A DNA stretch of 64,000 nucleotides from Calothrix parasitica NIES-267 (GTDB lineage Bacteria; Cyanobacteriota; Cyanobacteriia; Cyanobacteriales; Nostocaceae). Numbering within the stretch: position 1 is the stretch's first letter; each line of letters starts with the position of its first letter. Shown here one piece after another: positions 9,268 through 17,461 of the stretch. The notes under the pieces were generated by a model, which was not told where the DNA came from, made no database searches, and saw nothing but the letters and a program-made list of their open reading frames with translations. Location of the stretch: assembly GCF_002368095.1 (NCBI RefSeq), contig NZ_AP018227.1, forward strand, positions 7,518,123-7,582,122, written 5' to 3'. The position numbers and the translations under genes were made by a program.

Positions 9268-10221
9268 TTATTTATCATCTCTTCTATTTACTATTCCCTG
9301 TACCCTATTCTCTTCCTTCACTAACTTTAAGAATATTTGTGTCAAATCAGCTTCTGATTTCTCCACAACTTTTAACTGTAAAGGTTCGAGTATATTAAAT
9401 ACCTGATAAATTAATTCTGGATGATTTACATAAATAATTTTGCTTCCTCTAACTTCCACGCCAATTTTTTCCAACTTGATAATTCTTTCTTTATCTAATA
9501 CAGATTCCATTTCAATTTTATAAGCCTTGCCAGAAAACTTACGAATCAATTCATCAGTGGGTAGCTCCGTTATAATTTCACCCTTCTGAATAATCGCTAT
9601 TTTATCAGCAAGCTGTTCGGCAATATCGAGTTGATGAGTTGTTAATAAAATCGCGCAACCAGATGCGGCAATTTCCTTTACCAAAACTTTGACATCTTCT
9701 GTTGCTTGTACATCAAGTCCCAGAGTTGGTTCGTCTAATAATAATATTTTCGGTTGATGAACTAATGCAACAGCAAAAGCTAATTTCTGCTGCATTCCTC
9801 GGGAAAGTTTTTGTACAGCGGTACGACGTTTATTTTGTAAACCAAATCTTTCTAAAAGTGCAATTCCTGATTTACGAGCTTGATTGTGAGTAAGTCCTTT
9901 TAATACTCCAAAATATTCTAAATTCTCTTGAGGATTTAATCGCCAATAAACATTCCGATTACCCTCTAAAACAGCACCAATATTTTCTAATGCAGTAGGA
10001 TTTTTATGAGGATTGATTCCAGATATCTTTGTCCAGCCGGAATCGGGTTTAATTAATCCTGCCATCATTTTAATGCTTGTAGTTTTCCCCGCACCATTCG
10101 GACCTAAAAAAGCTACTACTTCCCCAGATTCAATATTCAGAGAAACGTTTTTAACTGCTTCTACTATTTGATTATTCAAACGGTAAGTTTTTTTAAGATT
10201 GTACGCTTCGAGAGCAATCAT
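9268..10221 (-). CDS. ABC transporter ATP-binding protein
   Basis: The ATPase has Walker A GPNGAGKTTS, Q-loop region, signature LSRGMQQKLAFA, Walker B ILLLDEPTLGLD and a downstream H-loop (LLTTHQLDIAE). It belongs to the DrrA/NatA-like exporters that pair with ABC-2 permeases. I start it at the ATG at 10221, giving MIALEAYNLKKTY; an upstream in-frame ATG at 10287 adds a hydrophobic extension unlike the family. The C-terminus (ENRVQGIVNRRDDK) is encoded by a dispersed 'ggaatagggtacagg' type repeat. Its partner permease lies at 7117-7890 beyond an inserted IS630 element. Confidence 0.87.
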   Translation of the reverse strand: MIALEAYNLKKTYRLNNQIVEAVKNVSLNIESGEVVAFLGPNGAGKTTSIKMMAGLIKPDSGWTKISGINPHKNPTALENIGAVLEGNRNVYWRLNPQENLEYFGVLKGLTHNQARKSGIALLERFGLQNKRRTAVQKLSRGMQQKLAFAVALVHQPKILLLDEPTLGLDVQATEDVKVLVKEIAASGCAILLTTHQLDIAEQLADKIAIIQKGEIITELPTDELIRKFSGKAYKIEMESVLDKERIIKLEKIGVEVRGSKIIYVNHPELIYQVFNILEPLQLKVVEKSEADLTQIFLKLVKEENRVQGIVNRRDDK

Positions 10222-10390
10222 ATTAATTGTCGATAATGTTGATGATATAAAAATATAAAAATATAAAAGACTTAAGCCCCTACTCAAAATTTAATTTTGT
10301 CTCATTAGTTTGATTCTTCGACTTTAATCATTGACAACTTTTATATCCATACCTATTTCCGAAGTATTTACTTCCATCTCTGTATCCATT

Positions 10391-10489
10391 TCATTTTCTA
10401 AATTGTTCGTAAGCAAACTTTGCTACAGGTTTGCTCATTCGACCTTGACGATTAGTACCAAGGATAACTGGTATAAAAATATTACTCAT
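10391..10489 (-). pseudogene. Truncated NAD(P)H-dependent FMN reductase remnant
   Basis: A 32-codon frame starts at the ATG at 10487-10489. It reads SNIFIPVILGTNRQGRMSKP followed by VAKFAYEQF and then stops. This is the N-terminus of the NADPH-dependent FMN reductase/azoreductase family, where ILGTxRxGR is the flavin phosphate-binding loop and family proteins are about 180-200 residues. After the stop, another frame reads ENEMDTEMEV and so on, with no further family match. GAAG lies just ahead of the ATG. The gene has lost more than 80% of its length. Confidence 0.65.
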
Positions 10490-10795
10490 CTTCACGATTG
10501 CGATTAAAAAACATTAAAAAAATATACTTAAATCAATTAAATAGAAATATTTGTTGATTTATTTTCATGTTTAAATACCCGTTTTACTGCAATCATAAAT
10601 ATGGTTACTTGCCGTCTGGTTTTTTCTCTCTATATAAAATACGGAGGATTACAATATTTTAAAATTAAGTGTAAGTAAATTTTTTTTAACTTTCGACTCA
10701 CCTTTATGCCCAATCTGTTTTATATTTTTATTTTTAACATTGAACATATAGTTTGATTAACACCAGAGCGTAAATTCTAAGAAGGTTTATACAGG
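10490..10795. other. Spacer upstream of nitrilase-family gene
   Basis: AT-rich spacer between the FMN-reductase remnant and the nitrilase-family gene. AAGAAGG at about 10779-10785 is the likely Shine-Dalgarno of the latter. No other element was recognised. Confidence 0.4.
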
Positions 10796-11608
10796 ATGAA
10801 TTCTTATCTAGCAGCTGCTATTCAAATGACCAGCGTGCCCGATTTAACATCAAACTTAGCTCAGGCTGAAGAATTGATTGATGTAGCAGTGCGTAAAGGT
10901 GCCCAATTAGTGGGTTTACCAGAAAATTTTTCCTTTATGGGAGAAGAAAAAGAGAAGCTTGCACAAGCTGAAGTCATTGGTAAGGAAACTCAAATTTTTC
11001 TCAAAAAAATGGCCCAGCGCTATCAAGTTAATATCATTGGTGGTGGTTTCCCCGTACCTTCAGATACTATCGATAAAGTATACAACACAGCCGTGCTGGT
11101 AGATTCCAACGGTGAGGAATTATCATGCTATCGCAAAGCACATTTATTTGATGTCAATGTTCCTGATGGTAACACTTATCGAGAATCTAGTACCGTAATG
11201 GCTGGTAAAGAACTCCCCAACGTGTACTTATCGAAACAACTCGGACATATCGGACTTTCAGTTTGTTACGATGTTCGATTCCCCGAACTTTACAGACATA
11301 TGTCACAACAGGGTGCTGATGTAATGTTTGTTCCCGCAGCTTTTACCGCTTTTACAGGTAAAGACCACTGGCAAGTCTTGTTACAAGCTCGCGCAATCGA
11401 AAATACTTGTTACATCATTGCTCCAGCCCAAACAGGTGTACATTATGACCGTCGTCAAACTCACGGACACGCAATGATAATTGACCCTTGGGGGATGATT
11501 TTAGATGACGCTGGGGAAAAACCCGGAGTGGCGATCGCCGAAATAAATCCAGCCAGAATCGAACAAGTTCGTCGTCAAATGCCAAGTTTAGAACATCGAG
11601 TATTTTAA
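10796..11608 (+). CDS. Carbon-nitrogen hydrolase (nitrilase superfamily, Nit1/Nit2-like amidase)
   Basis: The 270-residue protein has the complete nitrilase triad: Glu43 in LPENFSF, Lys114 in CYRKAHLFD and Cys157 in SVCYDVRFPELYR. The YRKxHLFD and CYDxRFPELYR blocks point to the Nit1/NIT2 branch (deaminated glutathione amidase or omega-amidase), enzymes that remove toxic transamination products of glutathione or glutamine. The choice between these substrates is inference. An AAGAAGG ribosome site lies about ten bases before the ATG. A strong intrinsic terminator follows at 11688-11715. Confidence 0.87.
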   Translation: MNSYLAAAIQMTSVPDLTSNLAQAEELIDVAVRKGAQLVGLPENFSFMGEEKEKLAQAEVIGKETQIFLKKMAQRYQVNIIGGGFPVPSDTIDKVYNTAVLVDSNGEELSCYRKAHLFDVNVPDGNTYRESSTVMAGKELPNVYLSKQLGHIGLSVCYDVRFPELYRHMSQQGADVMFVPAAFTAFTGKDHWQVLLQARAIENTCYIIAPAQTGVHYDRRQTHGHAMIIDPWGMILDDAGEKPGVAIAEINPARIEQVRRQMPSLEHRVF

Positions 11609-11687
11609 TTGAAATAGTTCTAAATTGTTTTAAATAGTTCTAAAAGCAGACAAAAAACTTTTAAATCAATTTTCAGCCTTCAATAAA

Positions 11688-11715
11688 CCTGATATCTTCG
11701 AGATATCGGGTTTTT
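11688..11715 (+). terminator. Intrinsic terminator of the nitrilase-family gene
   Basis: CCTGATATCT and AGATATCGGG pair as a 10-bp stem (one G-T pair) around a TCG loop, followed by TTTTT. It lies between convergent genes and could also slow transcripts of the minus-strand WD40 gene. Confidence 0.85.
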
Positions 11716-11734
11716 GCATTTGAATCACAAGCAT

Positions 11735-14700
11735 TTATTTTAATCTATGACTTGTTGTCGTATTTTCTACAGCCCCTAACGCTCTTAAAGAGGCTTTCTC
11801 GGGTTCTGTTAAACCTGAAATGTTAGTGATTTCCATTCCTTCATAAAAGCGATGGGTCTTGAGTTGCTTGAGAATCTGGCGATTTTCCATCTGCCAAATT
11901 AGAATTTTCTCATCTTCTCCCCCACTAGCAAGCAGCTCACCATCGGGACTAAAAGCGACACAGCGAATTGGCTGGGTGTGTCCATCTTGTACATCTGCTA
12001 ATGTGTCTAATAGTTCACCCGTTTCTACTTGCCATAGATTAATCGTAGTATCACCGCTGCCGCTAGCAAGCATTTTACCATCGGGACTAAAGGCTACTGA
12101 GTAAACTTGTTGAGTGTGTTGTCTTAAAGTATGCAAACATTCACCAGTAATCGGGTTCCATAATTTAATGGTCTTATCTTCGCTACCAGTAGCCAGAATT
12201 TGACCATCTGGGCTAAATGCTACAGAATAAACCACATTTATGTGTTCCTCCAGGGTTCGTATACATACTCCTGTATTTACATCCCACAATTTCACCGTAC
12301 TGTCTGCACTACCGCTAGCGATGGTGTTACTATCTCTAGGGTTAAAACTGATGGCGCATACCCATTGAGAATGTCCCATAATGACTCGGGTACAATCACC
12401 CGTCTTAACATTCCAAATACGAATAGTGTTATCCTCACCACCGCTAGCCAAGGTTTGACCATCAGGGCTAAAAACTACAGTCCATACCCAATTTTCATGT
12501 TCGTTGAGGCTTAAAATCTCTTTACCATCATGAATATTTTGGATATCCCAAAGCTTAATTTGACGGTCTGCGCTACCACTCGCTAAGGTACGACCATCTG
12601 AACTAAAAGCCACCGAGCGAATTTTCCCTTTGTGTCCCCGTAGGTGAGAATTATATTTAAAGTCTTCTAGCTTCCACGAGTGTATTATTATTTGACCGTC
12701 TTGAGCGCTAACCAAAGTTTTACTATCTGGGCTGAATGCTAAAGAAAAAACACCACGAGTATAGCCTTTCAAAATATTCCAGCAAGTCCCGTCTTCTATA
12801 TTCCAAAATCTTGCTGTTTGGTCATCGCTACCACTAATAAGCGTGCGTCCCGAGGGATGGAAACCAATATCCCATACTTGGCTTGTATGACCGGATAATG
12901 TTTGCTTACATTTACGACTATCAGTATCCCATAATTTTATTGTTCTATCTTCACTACAACTAGCAATTATCTTGCCATTAGGACTGAAGCGTACCTTGTA
13001 TACCTTCCCTTCATGACCGAAAAGAGGAGGTTTGTAATTACCTGTTGCTAAGTCCCAAAGTCTAACAGTTTTATCTGCACCACAGCTAACTAATAGTTCG
13101 CCATCTGGATGAAAATGTATTGCATTAATAATCTTATCTTCTTCTTTAATAAGAGAATCTTCGTCGCTTACGTAAAAAGTTTTTAAACAATCTTCTGTAC
13201 GAATATTCCAAAGTTTAATATTACCCTTAGTATCACTACTGGCAATAATATCTTTCTGTTTGGGATGAAAGTCTACAGATAAAACCGAGCCAGTATGACC
13301 ATTCAAGGTTTTTTCACACTTTCCTGTTTTAATATTCCAAATTTTGACGCTTTTATCTTCACTAGCACTAGCAAGCAGCCTGCCATCAGTATTAAACGCT
13401 AGTGAATATACTTTACTATCATGTCTCAGCGTATCAATACATTCGCCACTGCCAATATCCCATAAATTAATTTTGTAATCGGCACTACCACTAGCAATAA
13501 TTTTATTATCAGGACTAAACGCAAATGCCCATACCCAAACGTTATGTCCTTTCAAAATACTAAATAGCTTTATCTCATCTGTTTGCCATAATCGCACTTC
13601 CCCATTTATCACACCTGTAGCAAAGTATCTACCATCATGGCTAAAACCTACCGATACCAGACTCGACATCGTATCGCTAAATACTGAATTTTTGAAATCA
13701 CTATCTGTAAATTCGGTTTTTTGTAACTTCACATCTTTAAAATAAGCCTGCCGAATTGTTAAATTTGAAAAATTACATCCACTTAGATCAATTTTAAGAT
13801 GACGCATTAAATTAATAATATTACCTGCTGCGTATCCTTTCTCTGCAAGTGATTGACCTCGAAGCAAGTCTAATATGCTTTTTAAATGAGATTCTAATTT
13901 CCTCTCGTGATTAAAAAATTCAAGCAGCTGTTCGTTCAACGGTTCTAAAATTGAACGCTCTTGTCTCTGACGAAAATAATCTAACGAACGCGCTTTAATT
14001 AAAGGATATGTGTTGATAATTTTAAAATCGTTAAAAATTTTTGAGTCGCTAGTGCGAATAATTTCCTCTGCTGCTTGTACAACTAATCTTTTCCTGATAA
14101 ACTCTGCAACCACAGATTGGAGGCTAAATCTTCCAACACCGTCATCTACTGCTTTTTCAATTAGCGACCGCCATAATAAAGACTCTACAGCTTCTAGAAT
14201 TCTGATATTATCTTGTACAATCAAATCCTTCTTCATGTGTGCTAGAGAGACAGAATCGCGATTGATTGCAAACCAATACATGAGTTGTGTCTCTAATTTG
14301 GACAATCGATTGAATTGTTCTTCTAAAAGCGTGCGAATATCTCCATAAACAGCAGTTTTTTGGTCAATCTGCTCCAAAAATTCACTAACCTTATTGTCAA
14401 ATAAATCATATATTGTCGTAGCAACCATTTTTAGTGCTAGTGGATTACCCGAGTAAAGGTCTACTAACTGCTTCAACTCTGGTGTTGAACAAGTCGAATT
14501 GGTAAATCCCTTATCCTTGAGAATGGCACTAGCATCTTCTAACTTCAACCCTTGAAGTTGCAATACCTTAACAGGTAGATTTTTACCTTCAAGCATTGCT
14601 ACCTGCAATGGTTTTTCTCGACTTGTTAGCAATAAACAACTCTTATGGGATGCTTCCCCAATTTTTTGAAATAAATCGCCATAATTTTGATACCCATCTT

Positions 14701-15415
14701 CATATTTTCCTGCTAATTCATGGTCTTTTCCTTCACTGCTACTTAATATTGATTCAACATTATCTAAAACTATCAAGCAGCGATGTTTACGCAATACGTC
14801 AACTAGATGCAGAATTTTTTTATCATGGTTCTCATTGTCCGAGTCCAAATCGCTGCGATTGTCCTTGGGTAGAAACTGCAAAATTTCAGCCAAAATGTCA
14901 TTCAATTGTGGAGAATTGCTAAGACTGCGCCAAATTATATAATCAAAATCCTCACGTACCTCTTTGACGATTTTGGCCGCAAGCATAGTTTTACCAATAC
15001 CTCCGAATCCCAACACCGCAATCAAACGACATTTCCGATGCTTAACCCACCGGGTTAATTCTGAGATTTCCTTTTCTCTACCCTTGAAACCTTCAACATC
15101 AACTGCCTCACTCCAGTTTTCACTGATTTTTGGTTTTGTTGCTTCCGAAGCTTGGTAATCTTGAAATAAATATTGCTTGAGCGCGTAAATTTTTTTATTT
15201 TTGTTACCTTCGATTTGAAATTTTTTGTAACTTTCTCCCAATCTTTTCCGTACTGCTGCTTGAGTTATGCTTAGCTTCTTGGCAATATCTGACCCAGAAA
15301 AACCCTGCAATGCTAGTAGCAAAGCATCAAGCTCTGTTTTAGTTACACCTTTTTGAGTCGCTATTTCTTGAATAAACTCATCTGGTAACTGAGGTTTATT
15401 GACAATAATATCCAT
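11735..15415 (-). CDS. STAND-type NB-ARC ATPase with N-terminal HTH and 14 WD40 repeats
   Basis: The 1226-residue protein is built of three parts. Residues 1-85 form a helix-turn-helix-like domain (ALQGFSGSDIAKKLSITQAA) of the kind found on cyanobacterial vWA-MoxR-associated/STAND proteins. Residues ~105-450 are an NB-ARC ATPase with P-loop GFGGIGKT (136-143), Walker B CLIVLDNVES, sensor LLTSREKP and GNPLALKMVAT. After a pentapeptide-like stretch (SGCNFSNLTIRQAYFKDV) come WD40 repeats; I count 14 LWDxxTG-type blade ends, enough for two seven-bladed propellers. STAND proteins switch to an oligomer on ligand binding; relatives act in signalling, cell death or phage defence. No effector enzyme domain is visible, so output may be through the HTH domain. 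A palindrome lies 18 bases upstream. Confidence 0.88.
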   Translation of the reverse strand: MDIIVNKPQLPDEFIQEIATQKGVTKTELDALLLALQGFSGSDIAKKLSITQAAVRKRLGESYKKFQIEGNKNKKIYALKQYLFQDYQASEATKPKISENWSEAVDVEGFKGREKEISELTRWVKHRKCRLIAVLGFGGIGKTMLAAKIVKEVREDFDYIIWRSLSNSPQLNDILAEILQFLPKDNRSDLDSDNENHDKKILHLVDVLRKHRCLIVLDNVESILSSSEGKDHELAGKYEDGYQNYGDLFQKIGEASHKSCLLLTSREKPLQVAMLEGKNLPVKVLQLQGLKLEDASAILKDKGFTNSTCSTPELKQLVDLYSGNPLALKMVATTIYDLFDNKVSEFLEQIDQKTAVYGDIRTLLEEQFNRLSKLETQLMYWFAINRDSVSLAHMKKDLIVQDNIRILEAVESLLWRSLIEKAVDDGVGRFSLQSVVAEFIRKRLVVQAAEEIIRTSDSKIFNDFKIINTYPLIKARSLDYFRQRQERSILEPLNEQLLEFFNHERKLESHLKSILDLLRGQSLAEKGYAAGNIINLMRHLKIDLSGCNFSNLTIRQAYFKDVKLQKTEFTDSDFKNSVFSDTMSSLVSVGFSHDGRYFATGVINGEVRLWQTDEIKLFSILKGHNVWVWAFAFSPDNKIIASGSADYKINLWDIGSGECIDTLRHDSKVYSLAFNTDGRLLASASEDKSVKIWNIKTGKCEKTLNGHTGSVLSVDFHPKQKDIIASSDTKGNIKLWNIRTEDCLKTFYVSDEDSLIKEEDKIINAIHFHPDGELLVSCGADKTVRLWDLATGNYKPPLFGHEGKVYKVRFSPNGKIIASCSEDRTIKLWDTDSRKCKQTLSGHTSQVWDIGFHPSGRTLISGSDDQTARFWNIEDGTCWNILKGYTRGVFSLAFSPDSKTLVSAQDGQIIIHSWKLEDFKYNSHLRGHKGKIRSVAFSSDGRTLASGSADRQIKLWDIQNIHDGKEILSLNEHENWVWTVVFSPDGQTLASGGEDNTIRIWNVKTGDCTRVIMGHSQWVCAISFNPRDSNTIASGSADSTVKLWDVNTGVCIRTLEEHINVVYSVAFSPDGQILATGSEDKTIKLWNPITGECLHTLRQHTQQVYSVAFSPDGKMLASGSGDTTINLWQVETGELLDTLADVQDGHTQPIRCVAFSPDGELLASGGEDEKILIWQMENRQILKQLKTHRFYEGMEITNISGLTEPEKASLRALGAVENTTTSHRLK

Positions 15416-15432
15416 GTCACATTAGCTCCATG

Positions 15433-15450
15433 TCACATATCTATATGTGA
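15433..15450. promoter_or_regulatory. Palindrome upstream of the NB-ARC/WD40 gene (candidate operator)
   Basis: TCACATAT-CT-ATATGTGA is a perfect 8-bp inverted repeat just upstream of the start codon at 15413-15415. A direct repeat CCATGTCACAT (15412-15422 and 15428-15438) overlaps it. On the coding strand GGAG between the two copies can serve as the ribosome site. The half-site orientation is opposite to the CRP consensus. Operator function is inference; the protein itself has an HTH domain and could autoregulate. Confidence 0.4.
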
Positions 15451-16295
15451 TATTTATTTCTTCGACTAGGTGTTGCACAAATGCGGGATGAGGTAGTGCC
15501 TGAAACTATTAATAATTCCTTAAAAATATAGCTAAACCATCCCACGACCCAGCAACGCCTTCTCCTAGACTAAATAGCTCGGACTAAACATTGTATTGAC
15601 TAATCAATCGTCATACAATACTCAGCCTTGATAATCTTATCAGCCATCCCTGACAAATCTAAAATTAAAACATAGCTCTTTTTATCACATTTGTGAGATT
15701 AATAATATAAGTAAAAATACTTGACTTTATCTGCTAAATACAACAATTAATTAAGTTTTTCCTAGCGAGCAATAATTAGCCTCTAAAAAGATGCTAAGCC
15801 ACAACGATATTTGCTAAATTATCAGTACAAAATAATACATACACTCTGTGTTGATTTTGCTCTACTTTTTTATCGTAAAGTATCCATAAGTGTCACAATA
15901 TAATCAGAAATGACAAAGATATTTAAATATCAATTTATGAGTGAAAGTCTTTGCTAATAAAGATTATAAGAAAAATAATCCAATATGACAGTTGAGTAAA
16001 TCTGGCTTTGTCATAATTTTATAATTTTATTTTTATCTGGTTAAATATTATTTTTTTACAAGTATAAAATAAACTAATTATTACTATGATTTAAGTAGCG
16101 AGAAGAAAATTATAAATGTCAAGTAATTGCAATAGCCAAAGGATAGTGAAAATTAAGGCCTTAAAATATAAGCTATAATCTCAGTATATATATGTGAGGT
16201 TATGTGAGGGTCGGTTACTGAGCAATAATCAATTTGTTCTCGTACCATCCTCTCGTCGAACTTTAACTTACGTTTAGCACCATGGAGAAAAGCAG
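15451..16295. other. AT-rich intergenic region
   Basis: About 850 bases upstream of the NB-ARC/WD40 gene and of the small gene at 16296. No supported gene was found. A minus-strand frame at 16153-16377 overlaps the small gene and has no ribosome site. No tRNA or tandem repeat was seen. Promoters for both neighbours are expected here. Confidence 0.4.
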
Positions 16296-16403
16296 ATGAC
16301 TGTACCCCGATTCCAGTTCCAGGAATTTTTACTAAACGTCGAAGCAGCAAAGGCACAGCTGTATTTTGGAAATACACCTAACGAGGAGTTTACAAGCCGG
16401 TAA
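16296..16403 (+). CDS. Putative 35-residue small protein
   Basis: An ATG at 16296 opens a 35-codon frame (begins MTVPRFQFQEFLLNVEAAKA, ends TPNEEFTSR) closed by TAA at 16401. GGAG lies 8 bases before the ATG. The stop codon sits inside the 5' arm of an intrinsic terminator, a compact layout typical of real small genes. The product is soluble, with an amphipathic middle and a polar tail. I recognise no family. Evidence is positional; the alternative is a non-coding RNA ending at the same terminator. Confidence 0.45.
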   Translation: MTVPRFQFQEFLLNVEAAKAQLYFGNTPNEEFTSR

Positions 16404-16427
16404 GTGGTAAAACACTGCCGGTTTTTA
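16394..16427 (+). terminator. Intrinsic terminator overlapping the stop of the small gene
   Basis: AAGCCGG-TA-AGTG pairs with CACTG-CCGGTTT around a GTAAAA loop, with one bulge, followed by TTTTTA. It ends a transcript covering the 35-codon frame. Confidence 0.65.
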
Positions 16428-16477
16428 TCTAGATAAATCTGGATATTCATAATTCAATCATTTTAGGAATATCAATC

Positions 16478-16705
16478 ATGATTCGTGACAAATACAGTCG
16501 ATTATTCCAGTTTACCTGCCGATTTATCAAGTACTTTTTTCTAGTACTAATTGGTTTTTCTATGACTTTTGTTTTAGCAATAGGGGTAGGTTATTTTGAT
16601 ATAGCAATTCAATTGTTTGCTTTCGTTTTCGCCGGAATTAGGTTTATGGCGATAATTATGCTTTGCTTAATCGCCGTAACAATGATTGCTGAATCGTTGC
16701 AATAG
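16478..16705 (+). CDS. Small membrane protein of unknown function (75 residues)
   Basis: AGGA nine bases before the ATG at 16478 supports the start. After a basic N-terminus (MIRDKYSRLFQF) two hydrophobic helices follow, roughly residues 17-40 and 44-70, so it is probably a two-pass inner-membrane protein. No conserved family motif is recognised. It sits between two other small genes on the same strand. The clean start signal and membrane-protein composition make it more likely real than chance. Confidence 0.55.
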   Translation: MIRDKYSRLFQFTCRFIKYFFLVLIGFSMTFVLAIGVGYFDIAIQLFAFVFAGIRFMAIIMLCLIAVTMIAESLQ

Positions 16706-16932
16706 TCTTTAAGTAAAATTGTCGAATAATTTAAAGGATGTTTTAACAGGCTTTTACGTCTTGATGGTTAGCGTCGCGAAGTAAACATCTAAATTAGTAG
16801 TGAAAACATTAATTTAGTCTTTCACTATAGTTGAATCGCAAGGCATAGCCTATATTTTTAGACTTTTAAAACATCCTCTTTATCAAAGAAAATACAGCGA
16901 TTAGCTTTTGTTTCTAATTTACTCAGGAAAAA

Positions 16933-16960
16933 GCCTGGAATGATTCCAGGCAGTGTTTTT
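16933..16960 (+). terminator. Intrinsic terminator
   Basis: GCCTGGAA and TTCCAGGC form a perfect 8-bp stem around TGA, followed by AGTGTTTTT. It probably ends the transcript of the 75-residue membrane protein gene. Confidence 0.7.
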
Positions 16961-16984
16961 AATTAATTCAATTCCATCATAACT

Positions 16985-17218
16985 ATGAAACGCAAAAAAA
17001 ATAAGTTTTCTGGCAAAATTTGTTATACTTTTGCTCGTATATCTACATTGACGGGATACATTATTGGCTTATTAGCCGTTATTTCACTTTCAGTAAACAA
17101 AGATCCACAAGGGGTTGAGCTAGTACCCTTAGCAAAATTATTTTTTGAAGCCGCAAAAATTACTGTAGAGTTAGAAAAAAATACGGCAAAATGTAATAAA
17201 CATCCAAGCCAGAAGTGA
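16985..17218 (+). CDS. Small single-pass membrane protein of unknown function (77 residues)
   Basis: The frame begins with a strongly basic stretch (MKRKKNKFSGK) followed by one hydrophobic segment at about residues 20-38 (LTGYIIGLLAVISLSV) and a polar C-terminal tail. This is a single-pass or signal-anchored topology. It starts only 25 bases after the preceding terminator and has no clear Shine-Dalgarno. It is followed directly by a perfect hairpin. No family recognised. Confidence 0.45.
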   Translation: MKRKKNKFSGKICYTFARISTLTGYIIGLLAVISLSVNKDPQGVELVPLAKLFFEAAKITVELEKNTAKCNKHPSQK

Positions 17219-17224
17219 TTTATT

Positions 17225-17245
17225 AGTCCTCTTTTAGAGGACTTT
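17225..17245 (+). terminator. Hairpin after the 77-residue gene
   Basis: AGTCCTCT-TTT-AGAGGACT is a perfect 8-bp stem with a three-base loop, six bases after the preceding stop codon. The following T-run is short, so it is a weak intrinsic terminator. Confidence 0.55.
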
Positions 17246-17330
17246 CGCTCCACCCTTTGAGGTACGCAACCCTAAGCAAGTTGCTAATCTACTCAAACGC
17301 TAACCAATCTCACTAACAACTAACCAAACA

Positions 17331-17362
17331 GAAAAAACCGGGGAACAATGCTCACCCGGTTT
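17331..17362 (-). terminator. Intrinsic terminator of fba
   Basis: Read on the minus strand, AAACCGGG...CCCGGTTT forms an 8-bp stem followed by a T-run (the A6 at 17332-17337 on the plus strand). A second hairpin, TAGGGACAC with GTGTCCCTA, lies between it and the gene at 17392-17418. Confidence 0.75.
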
Positions 17363-17461
17363 AGTCATGCTTTACAGAATCCTCAGTAACTTAGGGACAC
17401 GCTCATAGGGTGTCCCTATTTACTTATTGATTTTAAAGATTTTAGATTTTTGATTTTTAAA

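Noticed and set aside
11735-15415. Several plus-strand frames opposite the WD40 gene
   Set aside because: They are shadows of the repeated WD40 coding sequence and carry no start signals.
15433-15450. CRP/NtcA binding site at the STAND gene
   Set aside because: The half-sites are in inverted order (TCACA...TGTGA instead of TGTGA...TCACA) and spacing does not fit either consensus.
16153-16377. 74-codon minus-strand frame
   Set aside because: Overlaps the better supported small gene on the plus strand, lacks a ribosome site and any motif.
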